The notes beneath the pieces were generated by a model. It was not told where the DNA came from. It saw only the letters and a list, made by a program, of their open reading frames with translations, and ran no database searches. The translations under genes and the position numbers were made by a program. A stretch of 64,000 nucleotides of DNA from Planctomycetota bacterium (GTDB lineage Bacteria > Planctomycetota > Planctomycetia > Pirellulales > PNKZ01): assembly GCA_018242585.1 (NCBI GenBank), contig JAFEBQ010000027.1:1-64000 (forward strand). The letters run 5' to 3'. Shown here piece by piece: positions 34,043 to 44,928 of the stretch. Position 1 is the stretch's first letter, and each line of letters begins with the position of its first letter.

Positions 34043-36676
34043 ATGTTTGCGGAACGGAATCGCACTCACGATCTTGTCGCGCTGGTGACGGCCGCCGTCA
34101 CGATGTTTATCGCGCTCGCCTTGGTGGGCTATAGCGCGGCCGACGCCCCGTCGCATCTGGTCTACCCGACGGCCAGCGAAGTGCAAAACATCTGCGGCCG
34201 CGCGGGCGCGTGGACTGCGTTCGCGTTGCTCGAAGCGCTGGGCCTGGGGGCGTTTTACCTGGCGGCGTCGCTGGCCGCGTTGGCCTATGTGATGTTCCGC
34301 GGACAGGGAATCAGCGATCGGGCGATGCGCGCCGCCGGTTGGGTGCTGTCGCTGGTCGGGCTGACCGCGCTGTTGGCGATGGCCGTTCCCAGTTGGTCAC
34401 CGGGACCGGCAATCGGCTCGGGAGGTTACCTGGGGGCGATGGTTGCGTCGATGCTCCGCGCGCACGTCGCTTCGGCCGGCGCATATTTGCTGGCCATCAG
34501 CCTGGTGATCGGCGGCTGGCTGTTGTGTACTGATTACCTGATGTTGCACGTGCTGGCCTGGACCAGCCACAAGACCGTCGGCTTCACGAGCCAGGCGCTT
34601 GAGCGCTTGGCGAAACGTCGCGCCGACCATGCCCACGCCCGCCCGGCCGTCGGCCCGTCCATTCGCATCGGCGGCAAGGTGCTCGATGCCATCACGATTG
34701 ACGAAGAGCTGGAACTGAAGCCGGCGACCGTCGCGGAGGTTGACGAGGTCGAGGAAGTTGACGCCGACGCGACGGATGAGAATGAGGCAGTCGATGACGA
34801 AGCCGACGCCGAGCAACCGGCCGAAATCGAACAGCCCGCCGCCGCAGTGGCCGCGCAGGCCCCACCGGTGCCGATCAAGAAGCGTGGCAAGTCGGTCAAG
34901 GACGAGCGGCAAGAAGTGATGAACGCACTGGATCAAGCGGCGAACGCCGACGACGAGCCGGCCGATTATCAGTTGCCGCCGATCGACCTGCTGTTGCCGA
35001 ACGAGAGTTTCTCGTACGAAGAGCAAGAGAAAGAAGTCCGCCGCAAGGCGAAGATCCTGGAGAAGACCTTCGCCAGCTTCGGTTTCAACGTCAAAGTGGT
35101 CGAGATCGAGACCGGGCCGGTGATTGCCCAGTTCGAGGTGGAACTCGAATCGGGGCTGCGGCTGGCGAAGATCACGGGTCTGGCCGACGACTTGGCCATT
35201 GCGCTGCGCGTGCCCAGCGTGCGCATCGTGGCGCCGATTCCTGGCAAGAACACGGTCGGCGTCGAAGTGCCGAACGAAGATCGCCAGCTTGTCCGCATGC
35301 GCGAAGTGATCGAAGAAGCGCAGGGCAAAGCCGGCAAGATGAAGATTCCGATCTACCTGGGCAAGGACGTGGCGGGCAACCCGATGGTCGCCGACCTGGC
35401 CAGCCTGCCTCACTTGCTAATCGCTGGCCGCACGGGGACCGGCAAGAGCGTTTGCTTGAACACGTTGATCATGTCGATGCTGATGACGCGTCGGCCCGAC
35501 GAGTTGCGGATGCTGTTGATCGACCCCAAGATGGTCGAACTCAGCTCGTATAAAACGCTGCCGCACTTGATGCACCCGGTCGTGACCGACATGAAAAAGG
35601 CCGAGGCCCTGCTGGCTTGGGCCGTCGAGAAAATGGAAGAGCGATACGCGCTGTTGGCGCGCGCCGGCGTGCGACACATTTCGGCTTACAACCAACTGGG
35701 CGAAGAAGAGCTGTTCGAGCGCCTGCAGCCCGAGACCGATGAAGAGCAAAAGGCGATTCCGACGCATTTGCCGTACATTGTCATCGTGGCCGACGAAATG
35801 GCCGACCTGATGATGACCTCGGCCAAAGAAGTTGAAACGCACATTATCCGTTTGGCGCAAAAGAGCCGTGCGGTCGGTATTCACCTGGTCCTGGCCACGC
35901 AGAAACCGACCGTGGACGTGATCACCGGTTTGATCAAGTCGAACTTGCCCGCGCGCATCTGCTTTCAGGTGGCCAGCCGCACCGACAGCCGCGTGGTCCT
36001 CGACGAAATGGGGGCCGACAAGCTGCTGGGCAACGGCGACATGCTGTTCCTGTGGCCGGGCACCAGCACGCTGATCCGCGGCCAGGGAACCTACCTCAGC
36101 GACGACGAGATCAACAAGGTGATCGAGTTCGTCGGCACGACCGAGCCCGAGTTCGTGAAGGAACTGGTCCAGTTGAAGTCGAAGGACGCCGCCGGCTCGG
36201 GCCCCGAGCGCTTCAAGCAGCGCGACGAGCTGTACGAGGCGGCCATCGACGTCGTCGTGCGCGAAGGGCGCGGCAGCGTCTCGCTGCTGCAACGCGCCTT
36301 GGGCGTGGGCTATGGCCGCGCGGCGCGGTTAGTCGACTTCATGGCCGAGGATGGGATTGTCGGCGACTACAACGGCTCGCAGGCCCGCGAGGTGCTCATC
36401 ACCCTGGAACAATGGGCCGAAATGAGCGGCCAAGGGGCCGCCGCGGCCGAACCGCCGCCGAGCGCGGCCAAACGCTCGAACCGCATCAAGCCGGAGCACG
36501 ACGAGTTCGGCGAAGGTGACGAGTCCGACGTCGATGCCGAGACGGACGACGCCGACGCGTTTGACGAGGACGCTGAATCGAGCGATGACGTCGAAGAAGT
36601 GTCGGACGAACTCGACGCCAGTGAAGACACCGACGACGAAGCGTCGGATGACGACGAACTGGCCGAGAGCGCTTAG
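34043..36676 (+). CDS. ftsK: DNA translocase FtsK/SpoIIIE
   Basis: 877 residues. Four N-terminal membrane helices (about 15-165), an acidic linker (about 225-310), then the motor: alpha domain near 320-420, beta domain with Walker A GRTGTGKS at 462-469 and Walker B VIVADEMADLMM near 580-590, and a gamma winged helix (SVSLLQRALGVGYGRAARLV) for KOPS-type sequence recognition. Pumps chromosome dimers apart at the septum. Unusually, about 70 residues follow the gamma domain and the last 50 are almost all Asp, Glu, Ser and Ala. Planctomycetes often lack FtsZ, so the septal partner may differ. Confidence 0.95.
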   Translation: MFAERNRTHDLVALVTAAVTMFIALALVGYSAADAPSHLVYPTASEVQNICGRAGAWTAFALLEALGLGAFYLAASLAALAYVMFRGQGISDRAMRAAGWVLSLVGLTALLAMAVPSWSPGPAIGSGGYLGAMVASMLRAHVASAGAYLLAISLVIGGWLLCTDYLMLHVLAWTSHKTVGFTSQALERLAKRRADHAHARPAVGPSIRIGGKVLDAITIDEELELKPATVAEVDEVEEVDADATDENEAVDDEADAEQPAEIEQPAAAVAAQAPPVPIKKRGKSVKDERQEVMNALDQAANADDEPADYQLPPIDLLLPNESFSYEEQEKEVRRKAKILEKTFASFGFNVKVVEIETGPVIAQFEVELESGLRLAKITGLADDLAIALRVPSVRIVAPIPGKNTVGVEVPNEDRQLVRMREVIEEAQGKAGKMKIPIYLGKDVAGNPMVADLASLPHLLIAGRTGTGKSVCLNTLIMSMLMTRRPDELRMLLIDPKMVELSSYKTLPHLMHPVVTDMKKAEALLAWAVEKMEERYALLARAGVRHISAYNQLGEEELFERLQPETDEEQKAIPTHLPYIVIVADEMADLMMTSAKEVETHIIRLAQKSRAVGIHLVLATQKPTVDVITGLIKSNLPARICFQVASRTDSRVVLDEMGADKLLGNGDMLFLWPGTSTLIRGQGTYLSDDEINKVIEFVGTTEPEFVKELVQLKSKDAAGSGPERFKQRDELYEAAIDVVVREGRGSVSLLQRALGVGYGRAARLVDFMAEDGIVGDYNGSQAREVLITLEQWAEMSGQGAAAAEPPPSAAKRSNRIKPEHDEFGEGDESDVDAETDDADAFDEDAESSDDVEEVSDELDASEDTDDEASDDDELAESA

Positions 36677-36711
36677 GTGCCCAGATCAAGCCAGCGGGGA
36701 AGGAGGAAACC

Positions 36712-36760
36712 ATTCTCCCCCCGGGAGAAGGTGGCGGCGCTAGCCGCCGGATGAGGATCC
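36712..36760 (+). repeat. REP-like family A, copy A2
   Basis: ATTCTCCCCCCGGGAGAAGG, then TGGCGGCGCTAGCCGCCGG and ATGAGGATCC. The last 21 bases (36740-36760) are also the end of the DUF559 frame on the other strand. Confidence 0.9.
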
Positions 36761-37132
36761 CCGTGGCCCATCCACATGGCGACCACAGGCGAGAAGAATG
36801 CCCTCAACGACGGTATCCAGCGTTCGCAGCACGTCGTCGTTCGCGACTCTCAGCACTTGGATTCCTTGTGCCTCAAGTGCCGCAGTGCGCTGCTGGTCGT
36901 ACGCGGCCTTGCCGATGTGGCTGTCGCCATCTAGTTCGATGGCCAGCCTCGCTTCGTGACAATAGAAGTCGACGAAGTATCTCCCGATGGCCACCTGACG
37001 ACGGAATTTAATGTCGCCGAGTTGGCCATACCGCAGACGGCTCCAAAGCAATCGCTCGGGTGTTGTCGCTTCACGACGCAGACGACGCGCACGCGAGCGC
37101 TACTCGTCGGTGAAGGGCTGGTGACGGGCCAT
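36740..37132 (-). pseudogene. DUF559 (Vsr-like) endonuclease gene with amber codon 11
   Basis: The ATG at 37132 follows AAGGA eight bases upstream and reads MARHQPFTDE, then TAG at 37102-37100, then continues in the same frame as RSRARRLRREATTPERLLW, the usual start of DUF559 proteins. The domain itself is intact: KFRRQVAIGRYFVDFYC, EARLAIELDGDSH, and LRVANDDVLRTLD, the restriction-endonuclease-like fold related to Vsr. No ATG or GTG exists between the stop and the domain, only TTG/CTG. A relative would read Gln at codon 11, one base from TAG. The last six codons (GSSSGG) and stop lie in repeat A2; repeat A3 begins 24 bases before the ATG. Probably inactivated, or read through or started at TTG 37051. 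Confidence 0.82.
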
Positions 37133-37155
37133 CGCTGGTTCCTTGCGCTGCGGGA

Positions 37156-37200
37156 ACCCTCATCCGGACTTCGGCCACCTTCTCCCGAGGGGAGAAGGGT
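37156..37200 (-). repeat. REP-like family A, copy A3 (inverted)
   Basis: ACCCTCATCCGGACTTCGGC and CACCTTCTCCCGAGGGGAGA: reverse orientation to A2, so the two copies bracket the DUF559 gene tail to tail. Confidence 0.9.
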
Positions 37201-37231
37201 CGCTGGCTGGCCGTTCCCGAGGTAGTAAACG

Positions 37232-38791
37232 TCACTCGTCCGCGGCTTTCTTCTTCCCCAGCGGTTTGCCGCCATTCCAGACTTCGACCAGGTCGTCGGA
37301 GCATTGCTTGCGGATGCTATTGTCGGCCAGGATCTCGTCGGTCGCGGCGTCCATGTCGCGACGGCGGAAGACGAACTTCTCGGCGCTCCGATCGGCGAAC
37401 TCCACCTCGGTGTACTCGCCGGTCGCGTCGCGCAGCAACTCGACCGCGTGCTGCAGATTCTTCACCTTGGTGCCGTTGATCTTGCTGACCACGCACATGT
37501 ATTGCTGTGAGTAACCCTTGGTGATCGGGTGGGAGAACTGCGGCGACATGATCGCCACCAGTTCTTCTCCCTCGAACGCCGGCGGTTCAAAGACTCGCGT
37601 CAGGATCGGGCTGTTACGATCGCGCAAATACTTGAGCCAGCGCTCCTCGAGCGCCAGCGCGTAGTCGGCGTAGACTTGCGAAAAAACCAACGGTCCATAG
37701 ATGAAATACCGCGGGTAGCGATACTTCAGATAGGGCGCCAGCAACTTCGCCTGGGCCGAGACCGGCGCGTCGGCCTTCAACTCCTGGCCGTCGCGCCATA
37801 CGGTCAGCGGCACTTTGCCGTTCTTGGCCAATTGGGGGACCATGTAAAAGAACGGCAGTCGCAACTCGTCGGTTACTTTGATCCGTCCCGAGCTGTCAAG
37901 CGCGTGGTCGCCAATGTGCGTGATGCAATCGCCCGCGCGCAGGCCCGTGTCAACAGCCCCCTCGAAGTGCCGCGTCACCATCACGCCCGCCACCGACTTG
38001 GGGAGCTTGAGCCGCGCCCGCAAGGCGTCATTCTCGACTGTCTGCCAGCTTTCAAACAAGCGCGGCTTGCCGTCATAAACGCCGTCCTTGGCGTCGGCAA
38101 GGAACGTCTCGATTTCCTCCGCGGGGATCAGGTAGCCGATGTTCTCGGCGCTGGTGACGGCGGCGAAGGCCATACCCGCGACGACACCGTCGAGCAGCGC
38201 CGGGCCGCCGCTGTTGCCGGGGTTCATGGCCGCGTCGATTTGAATCCGCAGCCCGAGACCGGACTGGTAATAGGTGACGAACTCGATCCGCGAGACGACC
38301 CCCTGGGTCACCGACAACTGCTCGCCGCCGACCGGAAAGCCGTACAACGCCACCGAGCTTTTCAACGCCGGCAACTTGGCCGCGCGCGGCAGGGGCGGAC
38401 GCGTGGCGAAGAAGTCGGCTTCGTTCTCGACGGACAACAGGGCCATGTCCATCTCGGGGGCGAGCAAGACGATCTCGGCGCGCAGCTTGTCGGCCGACTG
38501 GTAGGGCTGGACGTAAATCTGGCTGCCGTTCCCGACGACGTGGGCGTTGGTGAGAATGCGATTCCCCTCGACGACAAAGCCGGTCCCCGTGCTGTCCTGG
38601 GGCGTACTCTTGGTCCAGGGCTGCGTCGGCATGGGGCCGCGCTTGGTGGTCGTGATGTGGACGATCGACTGGCGCGGATCGGGCTTGGCGTCAGCATTCT
38701 TTGAAGAGTCGTCGCCGGCGCGCAATGGCGCAGCCGTGCCGAGAATGATTGTCGAAACCAACACCAGCGCGACCGTGCGACAGCGCGTCAT
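37232..38791 (-). CDS. Exported trypsin-like (DegP/S1C-type) serine protease
   Basis: 519 residues with a signal peptide (MTRCRTVALVLVSTIILGTAAPLRA, shown to its first part by MTRCRTVALVLVST). Protease domain about 40-230 with triad His84 (TNAHVV), Asp115 (EMDMALL) and Ser194 (NPGNSGGP). PDZ-like region about 265-340 (GVMVTRHFEGAVDTGLRAGD) and a second half that looks like another divergent PDZ unit (about 420-490, VSKINGTKVKNLQHAVELL). Resembles plant Deg-type proteases more than short DegP. Probably periplasmic quality control. Stands alone, downstream of nothing obvious. Confidence 0.9.
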   Translation of the reverse strand: MTRCRTVALVLVSTIILGTAAPLRAGDDSSKNADAKPDPRQSIVHITTTKRGPMPTQPWTKSTPQDSTGTGFVVEGNRILTNAHVVGNGSQIYVQPYQSADKLRAEIVLLAPEMDMALLSVENEADFFATRPPLPRAAKLPALKSSVALYGFPVGGEQLSVTQGVVSRIEFVTYYQSGLGLRIQIDAAMNPGNSGGPALLDGVVAGMAFAAVTSAENIGYLIPAEEIETFLADAKDGVYDGKPRLFESWQTVENDALRARLKLPKSVAGVMVTRHFEGAVDTGLRAGDCITHIGDHALDSSGRIKVTDELRLPFFYMVPQLAKNGKVPLTVWRDGQELKADAPVSAQAKLLAPYLKYRYPRYFIYGPLVFSQVYADYALALEERWLKYLRDRNSPILTRVFEPPAFEGEELVAIMSPQFSHPITKGYSQQYMCVVSKINGTKVKNLQHAVELLRDATGEYTEVEFADRSAEKFVFRRRDMDAATDEILADNSIRKQCSDDLVEVWNGGKPLGKKKAADE

Positions 38792-38941
38792 TTCAAATGC
38801 CCTCGGCAGGTGAGAACTCGCCGGCAGTCGTCCATCGAAGCCGGCAAGTGGCCGTCAGTATCAGGGCGTGGCCAGCACCGGTCAAGCGCGCGAGTGTGCA
38901 GACGTAAAGCACGGATGAACTGTCGGGACGGCAACTATCAA

Positions 38942-38990
38942 CCCTTCTCCCTCCGGGAGAAGGTGGCCGATAGGCCGGATGAGGATCCCC
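38942..38990 (+). repeat. REP-like family A, copy A4
   Basis: CCCTTCTCCCTCCGGGAGAA, GGTGGCCGATAGGCCGGATG, AGGATCCCC. Forms an inverted pair with A5, separated by 32 bases. Confidence 0.9.
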
Positions 38991-39022
38991 TTTCCAGCAG
39001 TGCGGCGCCAGACCGACGCGCG

Positions 39023-39072
39023 ACCCTCATCCGGTTCGCTGCGCTCACCACCTTCTCCCCGGGGGAGAAGGA
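39023..39072 (-). repeat. REP-like family A, copy A5 (inverted)
   Basis: ACCCTCATCCGGTTCGCTGC, GCTCACCACCTTCTCCCCGG, GGGAGAAGGA: inverted relative to A4, with a different middle (TTCGCTGCGCTCA). Confidence 0.88.
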
Positions 39073-39115
39073 TTAGGACAAAGCCCTCGCGCCTGTCAAA
39101 TAACTCGCGTCCGCC

Positions 39116-41791
<2,676 letters not shown>

Positions 41792-41885
41792 GATAGCAGC
41801 AGGGGGCCAACGAACGAAAACCGCAGATTCTACCGTGCTGGCAGCAATCGTTGAACCCCGTCGCACGACGGCAAAGACAGGGGGC

Positions 41886-42000
41886 AAGCCACGGAGGCAC
41901 AACGGAATGTAAAGTCTCAATGACCAAGCACCAATGACCAATAGGATCAAACGTAGGGTTTCTCCGATTGGTCATTGGGATTTGGACATTGGGGCTTGGT
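41886..42000. repeat. Dispersed repeat family C, copy C3 (partial)
   Basis: GCCACGGAGGCACAACGGAA, then TCAATGACCAAGCACCAATG and, inverted, GATTGGTCATTGGGATTTGG and ACATTGGGGCTTGG. One outer arm (CACGGAG) is missing on the right. Together with the SH3 gene leader it makes up the 345-bp gap 41792-42136, which has no gene. Confidence 0.75.
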
Positions 42001-42136
42001 CGAGGTCCGTTGCCCTTTATAGCACCCGCTAGCGTCCACCTGATCTTGTGGTCACCGGTCGCTTTAGGTACAAGTCCGGCCCCTCCTAGAAACGCTTTTC
42101 TCCGTACCTCTCCCGCATATCGAGGAGACGCCGCCC

Positions 42137-43396
42137 ATGTTGCTGCGTCGTGTTTCATTTGCCCTGCTCGGCCTCGCTTGGCTGGTTGGCTTTGCGCCTG
42201 CGGCACGGGCCGAAGAGTCGTTTCCGTATCGCGCCTGGGTCCGCACCGACGACGTCTATGTGCGCAGCGGCCCCGGCGAGAACTATTACCCGGTCATGAA
42301 GGTCGGCCGCGGCGACGTGGTCGAAGTCTATCGTCACGATCCGGGCGGTTGGTACGCGGTACGGCCTCCCGAGGGTTCGTACAGTTGGGTCGCCGCCGAG
42401 TTCATCACCCCCACCGGTCACGGCCGCGGGCAAGTCTCGGGCCAGCACGTGATGGCGCGCGTCGGTAGCTCATTTAGTGACGTCCGCGACGTGATCCAGG
42501 TTCGCTTGGACCAAGGGGAACACGTCGAGATTCTCGAAGCCCGCAAGCTCGAAACCGAGAACGGTCTGCAAACCTGGTACAAGATCGCCCCGCCCGCCGG
42601 CGAGTTTCGTTGGATCTCGGGCAAGTACGTCAGCCAGGATTTGCCGACCATCGAAGAGCGCGCCGGCAACGCCAAGAACAACCTGATCATCGCCAAGCTG
42701 GCCCGCGACGAGCGCGAAGCCGGCGGACGTCAACGCGACGACCGTTCGGCGACTGAATACGCGCCAAGCAGCATCACCCGCGACGACCAGGAAGCCATCG
42801 CGCGCCAACGGGCGCGGCAAAGCGCGTCGGCCGGCAAGCCGACGATTGGCGTGCTCGATCGGCTCGATACGCTGGACCTGGAGCTGTCGACCGAGGTGGC
42901 CCAAGCGCCAACCGATTGGAATTTTGCCAAGCTGCGCGACGAGGCCGAGCGGATGCTGGCCAAGAGCGAAACACCGGTCGAACGGGGGCAGGCGCGGCTG
43001 TTGCTGGCCAAGATCGACCGCTTTGAAGACATTCGGAACCGTTACACGTCGAGCATGGCGTCGGCCGGCCAGACCGAGCTGCGCCGCCAGGAGTTGGCAG
43101 CCCGAGCGCCGCGTCCCTCGGACCCGACGGCGCCGGCCGCCCCCGATCCACGCTACGACGGGACCGGCAAGCTGGCCCAGGTGGTCTCGCGCCGCGCCGG
43201 CGGCCCGCAGTTCGCGTTGCTCGATCGCAACGGCGCCATTCGCTCGTACGTTTCGGCCTCGCCGGGCGTGAACCTGCGAAACTATGTGGGACGCGAGATC
43301 GGTGTCTCGGGCTCGCTGGGCTATCTGTCCGAAGAGAAGGCCAGCCACGTCACCGCGAAGCGCGTGACGGTGATCGACGGCGGAACGCTGCGCTAG
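42137..43396 (+). CDS. Exported bacterial SH3-domain protein
   Basis: 419 residues with signal peptide (MLLRRVSFALLGLAWLVGFA..., cut after ARA near 25). SH3b domain at about 32-93 (VRTDDVYVRSGPGENYYPV, GWYAVRPPEGSYSWV), and a second, weaker SH3b about 100-175 (QVRLDQGEHVEILEARKL, EFRWISGKYVSQ). A middle charged, coiled-coil-like region (about 180-330) and a C-terminal beta-rich part (GAIRSYVSASPGVNLRNYVG). SH3b domains bind peptidoglycan or peptides, so a cell-wall role in the periplasm is likely. RBS GAGGAG precedes ATG. Confidence 0.87.
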   Translation: MLLRRVSFALLGLAWLVGFAPAARAEESFPYRAWVRTDDVYVRSGPGENYYPVMKVGRGDVVEVYRHDPGGWYAVRPPEGSYSWVAAEFITPTGHGRGQVSGQHVMARVGSSFSDVRDVIQVRLDQGEHVEILEARKLETENGLQTWYKIAPPAGEFRWISGKYVSQDLPTIEERAGNAKNNLIIAKLARDEREAGGRQRDDRSATEYAPSSITRDDQEAIARQRARQSASAGKPTIGVLDRLDTLDLELSTEVAQAPTDWNFAKLRDEAERMLAKSETPVERGQARLLLAKIDRFEDIRNRYTSSMASAGQTELRRQELAARAPRPSDPTAPAAPDPRYDGTGKLAQVVSRRAGGPQFALLDRNGAIRSYVSASPGVNLRNYVGREIGVSGSLGYLSEEKASHVTAKRVTVIDGGTLR

Positions 43397-43498
43397 GAAA
43401 CGATAAAGTGTAAACGATAAACGAATGCAGTCTTACTTTATCGTTTATCGTTCATCATTTATCGTTTCTTCTCCTCATCGTTTATCGTTCATCGATTC
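43397..43498. repeat. AACGATAAA repeat cluster
   Basis: Inverted units GAAACGATAAAGTGTAAACG and TCATTTATCGTTTC, plus further TCATCGTTTATCGTTCATCG copies. It runs into the 3' end of the leftward HEAT-like gene, whose last codons (NDKR) are in it. Low G+C. Confidence 0.75.
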
Positions 43499-44656
43499 CA
43501 TGATCCGGCTCGCCTGATACCGCACCCGCTCATCATTGTCGGTGCGGGCCATCTCGGTCACTCGGGCCAGCATCGCCGGGTCGCGTGACGTGGCCATCAG
43601 CGTCATCGCCGTCAGCCGCACGCTGGCGTCCTCGTCGTTGCTCAGGTGCATGAGCCAGGGCTTGGCGTCGATGCCCGTCATCCCGGGCAACATCTCGGCA
43701 AAGCGCCGCCGCACGCTTGGGTCGGGATTGGTGACGCCGGCGCCGACTTCCATCTGTCGCGCCGAGATGCCGCGAGCGGCCAATTCCTGCTTGGCGGCCG
43801 TGGCCAGGCTGGCTTCCGCGTCGTTCAAGTACGAGCACAGTTGCACGACGTTCAGGTTGCTGTAGTTCACGGCCGCGATGGTCGGCAAGGTCGGCGCCGA
43901 TGGGTCGTTCTCCGGCACGCGAGCTGGCATGTTGCTGGCCGCCGTATCGCCGGCGTCGATGTTGCGAGCCTGCGTAGTTGCGGCCGGCGGCAGTCGGCGC
44001 GGCTCGACGCGCGGCGCGCCCGAGTTCATCGCCATCTGCGGCGGGCCGGGGGGCAAGTCGCTCTGCACGCCGCCACGATCGGCGCGACTCATTTGCGGTA
44101 GCGTCAGGTTGGCCGTCACCTGGTCGGACGAGCCCGCCGGCTTCGCGGCCGCGGCTTCGCCCGAGGCAATCGCCTGCAGCACGCGCTGACAGGCCACGTT
44201 CAACCGCGGGCGGTCGACGCGCTCGGCATCGATCGGCCACAACAAGATACGGGTAATGAACTCAGCGGCGCTATTCCGCGCGTCGGCGTCGTATTGCTGC
44301 ACATGGTTCGACAAGGCGTCGGCCAGCACCATCAGCCGCGGCGTTGCCGCGCGCGGTGACAGCAGCTCCCACTCGTCGAGCTTGGATCGCAGCAGCGTGG
44401 CCGACTGCTGAGCGAGGGGCCGGCGCTGCGAAGCCATGCTGGCGGCCAGGATGGCGATTCCTTCGTCGCCGCGCGTGCTCAACTGGTCGAGCATGGCGAC
44501 GGCTTCGGCGTCGCTCATCGTGGCCAGGTGTCGCTGCCAATAGGCCGTGGTGTCCCCCTGATTGGGCAACCAGCGCCAATAGCCGACAGCAATCGCGGCG
44601 GCCAACAACAGGCTGACGACAAACCAGGGCCAGCGGGCCCGGCGCGCACTCGACAT
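43475..44656 (-). CDS. Membrane-anchored HEAT-repeat-like protein
   Basis: 393 residues from the ATG at 44656, which follows GAGGGAG; the upstream frame extension has no support. One N-terminal membrane helix (about 12-32, WFVVSLLLAAAIAVGYW), then helical repeats (about 40-160), a Pro/Ala-rich linker (about 180-260), and another helical-repeat segment at the end with DPSVRRRFAEMLPG, DEDASVRLTAMTLMATS and NDERVRYQASRIM, a HEAT-like pattern. Likely faces the periplasm and binds a partner protein. Last codons fall in the AACGATAAA repeat cluster. Function unknown. Confidence 0.8.
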   Translation of the reverse strand: MSSARRARWPWFVVSLLLAAAIAVGYWRWLPNQGDTTAYWQRHLATMSDAEAVAMLDQLSTRGDEGIAILAASMASQRRPLAQQSATLLRSKLDEWELLSPRAATPRLMVLADALSNHVQQYDADARNSAAEFITRILLWPIDAERVDRPRLNVACQRVLQAIASGEAAAAKPAGSSDQVTANLTLPQMSRADRGGVQSDLPPGPPQMAMNSGAPRVEPRRLPPAATTQARNIDAGDTAASNMPARVPENDPSAPTLPTIAAVNYSNLNVVQLCSYLNDAEASLATAAKQELAARGISARQMEVGAGVTNPDPSVRRRFAEMLPGMTGIDAKPWLMHLSNDEDASVRLTAMTLMATSRDPAMLARVTEMARTDNDERVRYQASRIMESMNDKR

Positions 44657-44928
44657 GATCGCTCCCTCGCGTGAGTCTGAAAAAGGGGCGCTCCGCGCCC
44701 AAGTTTTGCGCGCCGGCATTGTTGCTAGCTGGCTCCGAACTGACAAGAGCATTCGCCCGTTCGCCTAGCTCGCCGCGGCATCGCTAGCTGATAGCGGCGC
44801 GCGACAAGATGGCTCGAAAATTGTGTGCGGCCCGTCCCGATCGGTTGCCGAAATATCGTTAGCGGTCGGAAAAGTCTGCCAGCGCGTCAAGGTCGCGGCC
44901 GCACACGTTACGAAGGTGGGGGGGACGA

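Larger units (their letters stand above)
38792..39115. other. Intergenic region, 324 bp
   Basis: Contains the upstream region of the protease gene and an inverted pair of family A repeats (A4, A5). No coding signal. Confidence 0.7.

Noticed and set aside
37051-37132. Frameshift instead of stop in DUF559
   Set aside because: The frame before and after TAG is the same and both sides match the family, so a single-base nonsense change explains it best.
37529-38704. 391-codon rightward open frame
   Set aside because: Antisense to the protease gene, which has a full catalytic triad.
43397-43498. CRISPR-like array from AACGATAAA units
   Set aside because: Units are short, inverted relative to each other and without uniform spacers.
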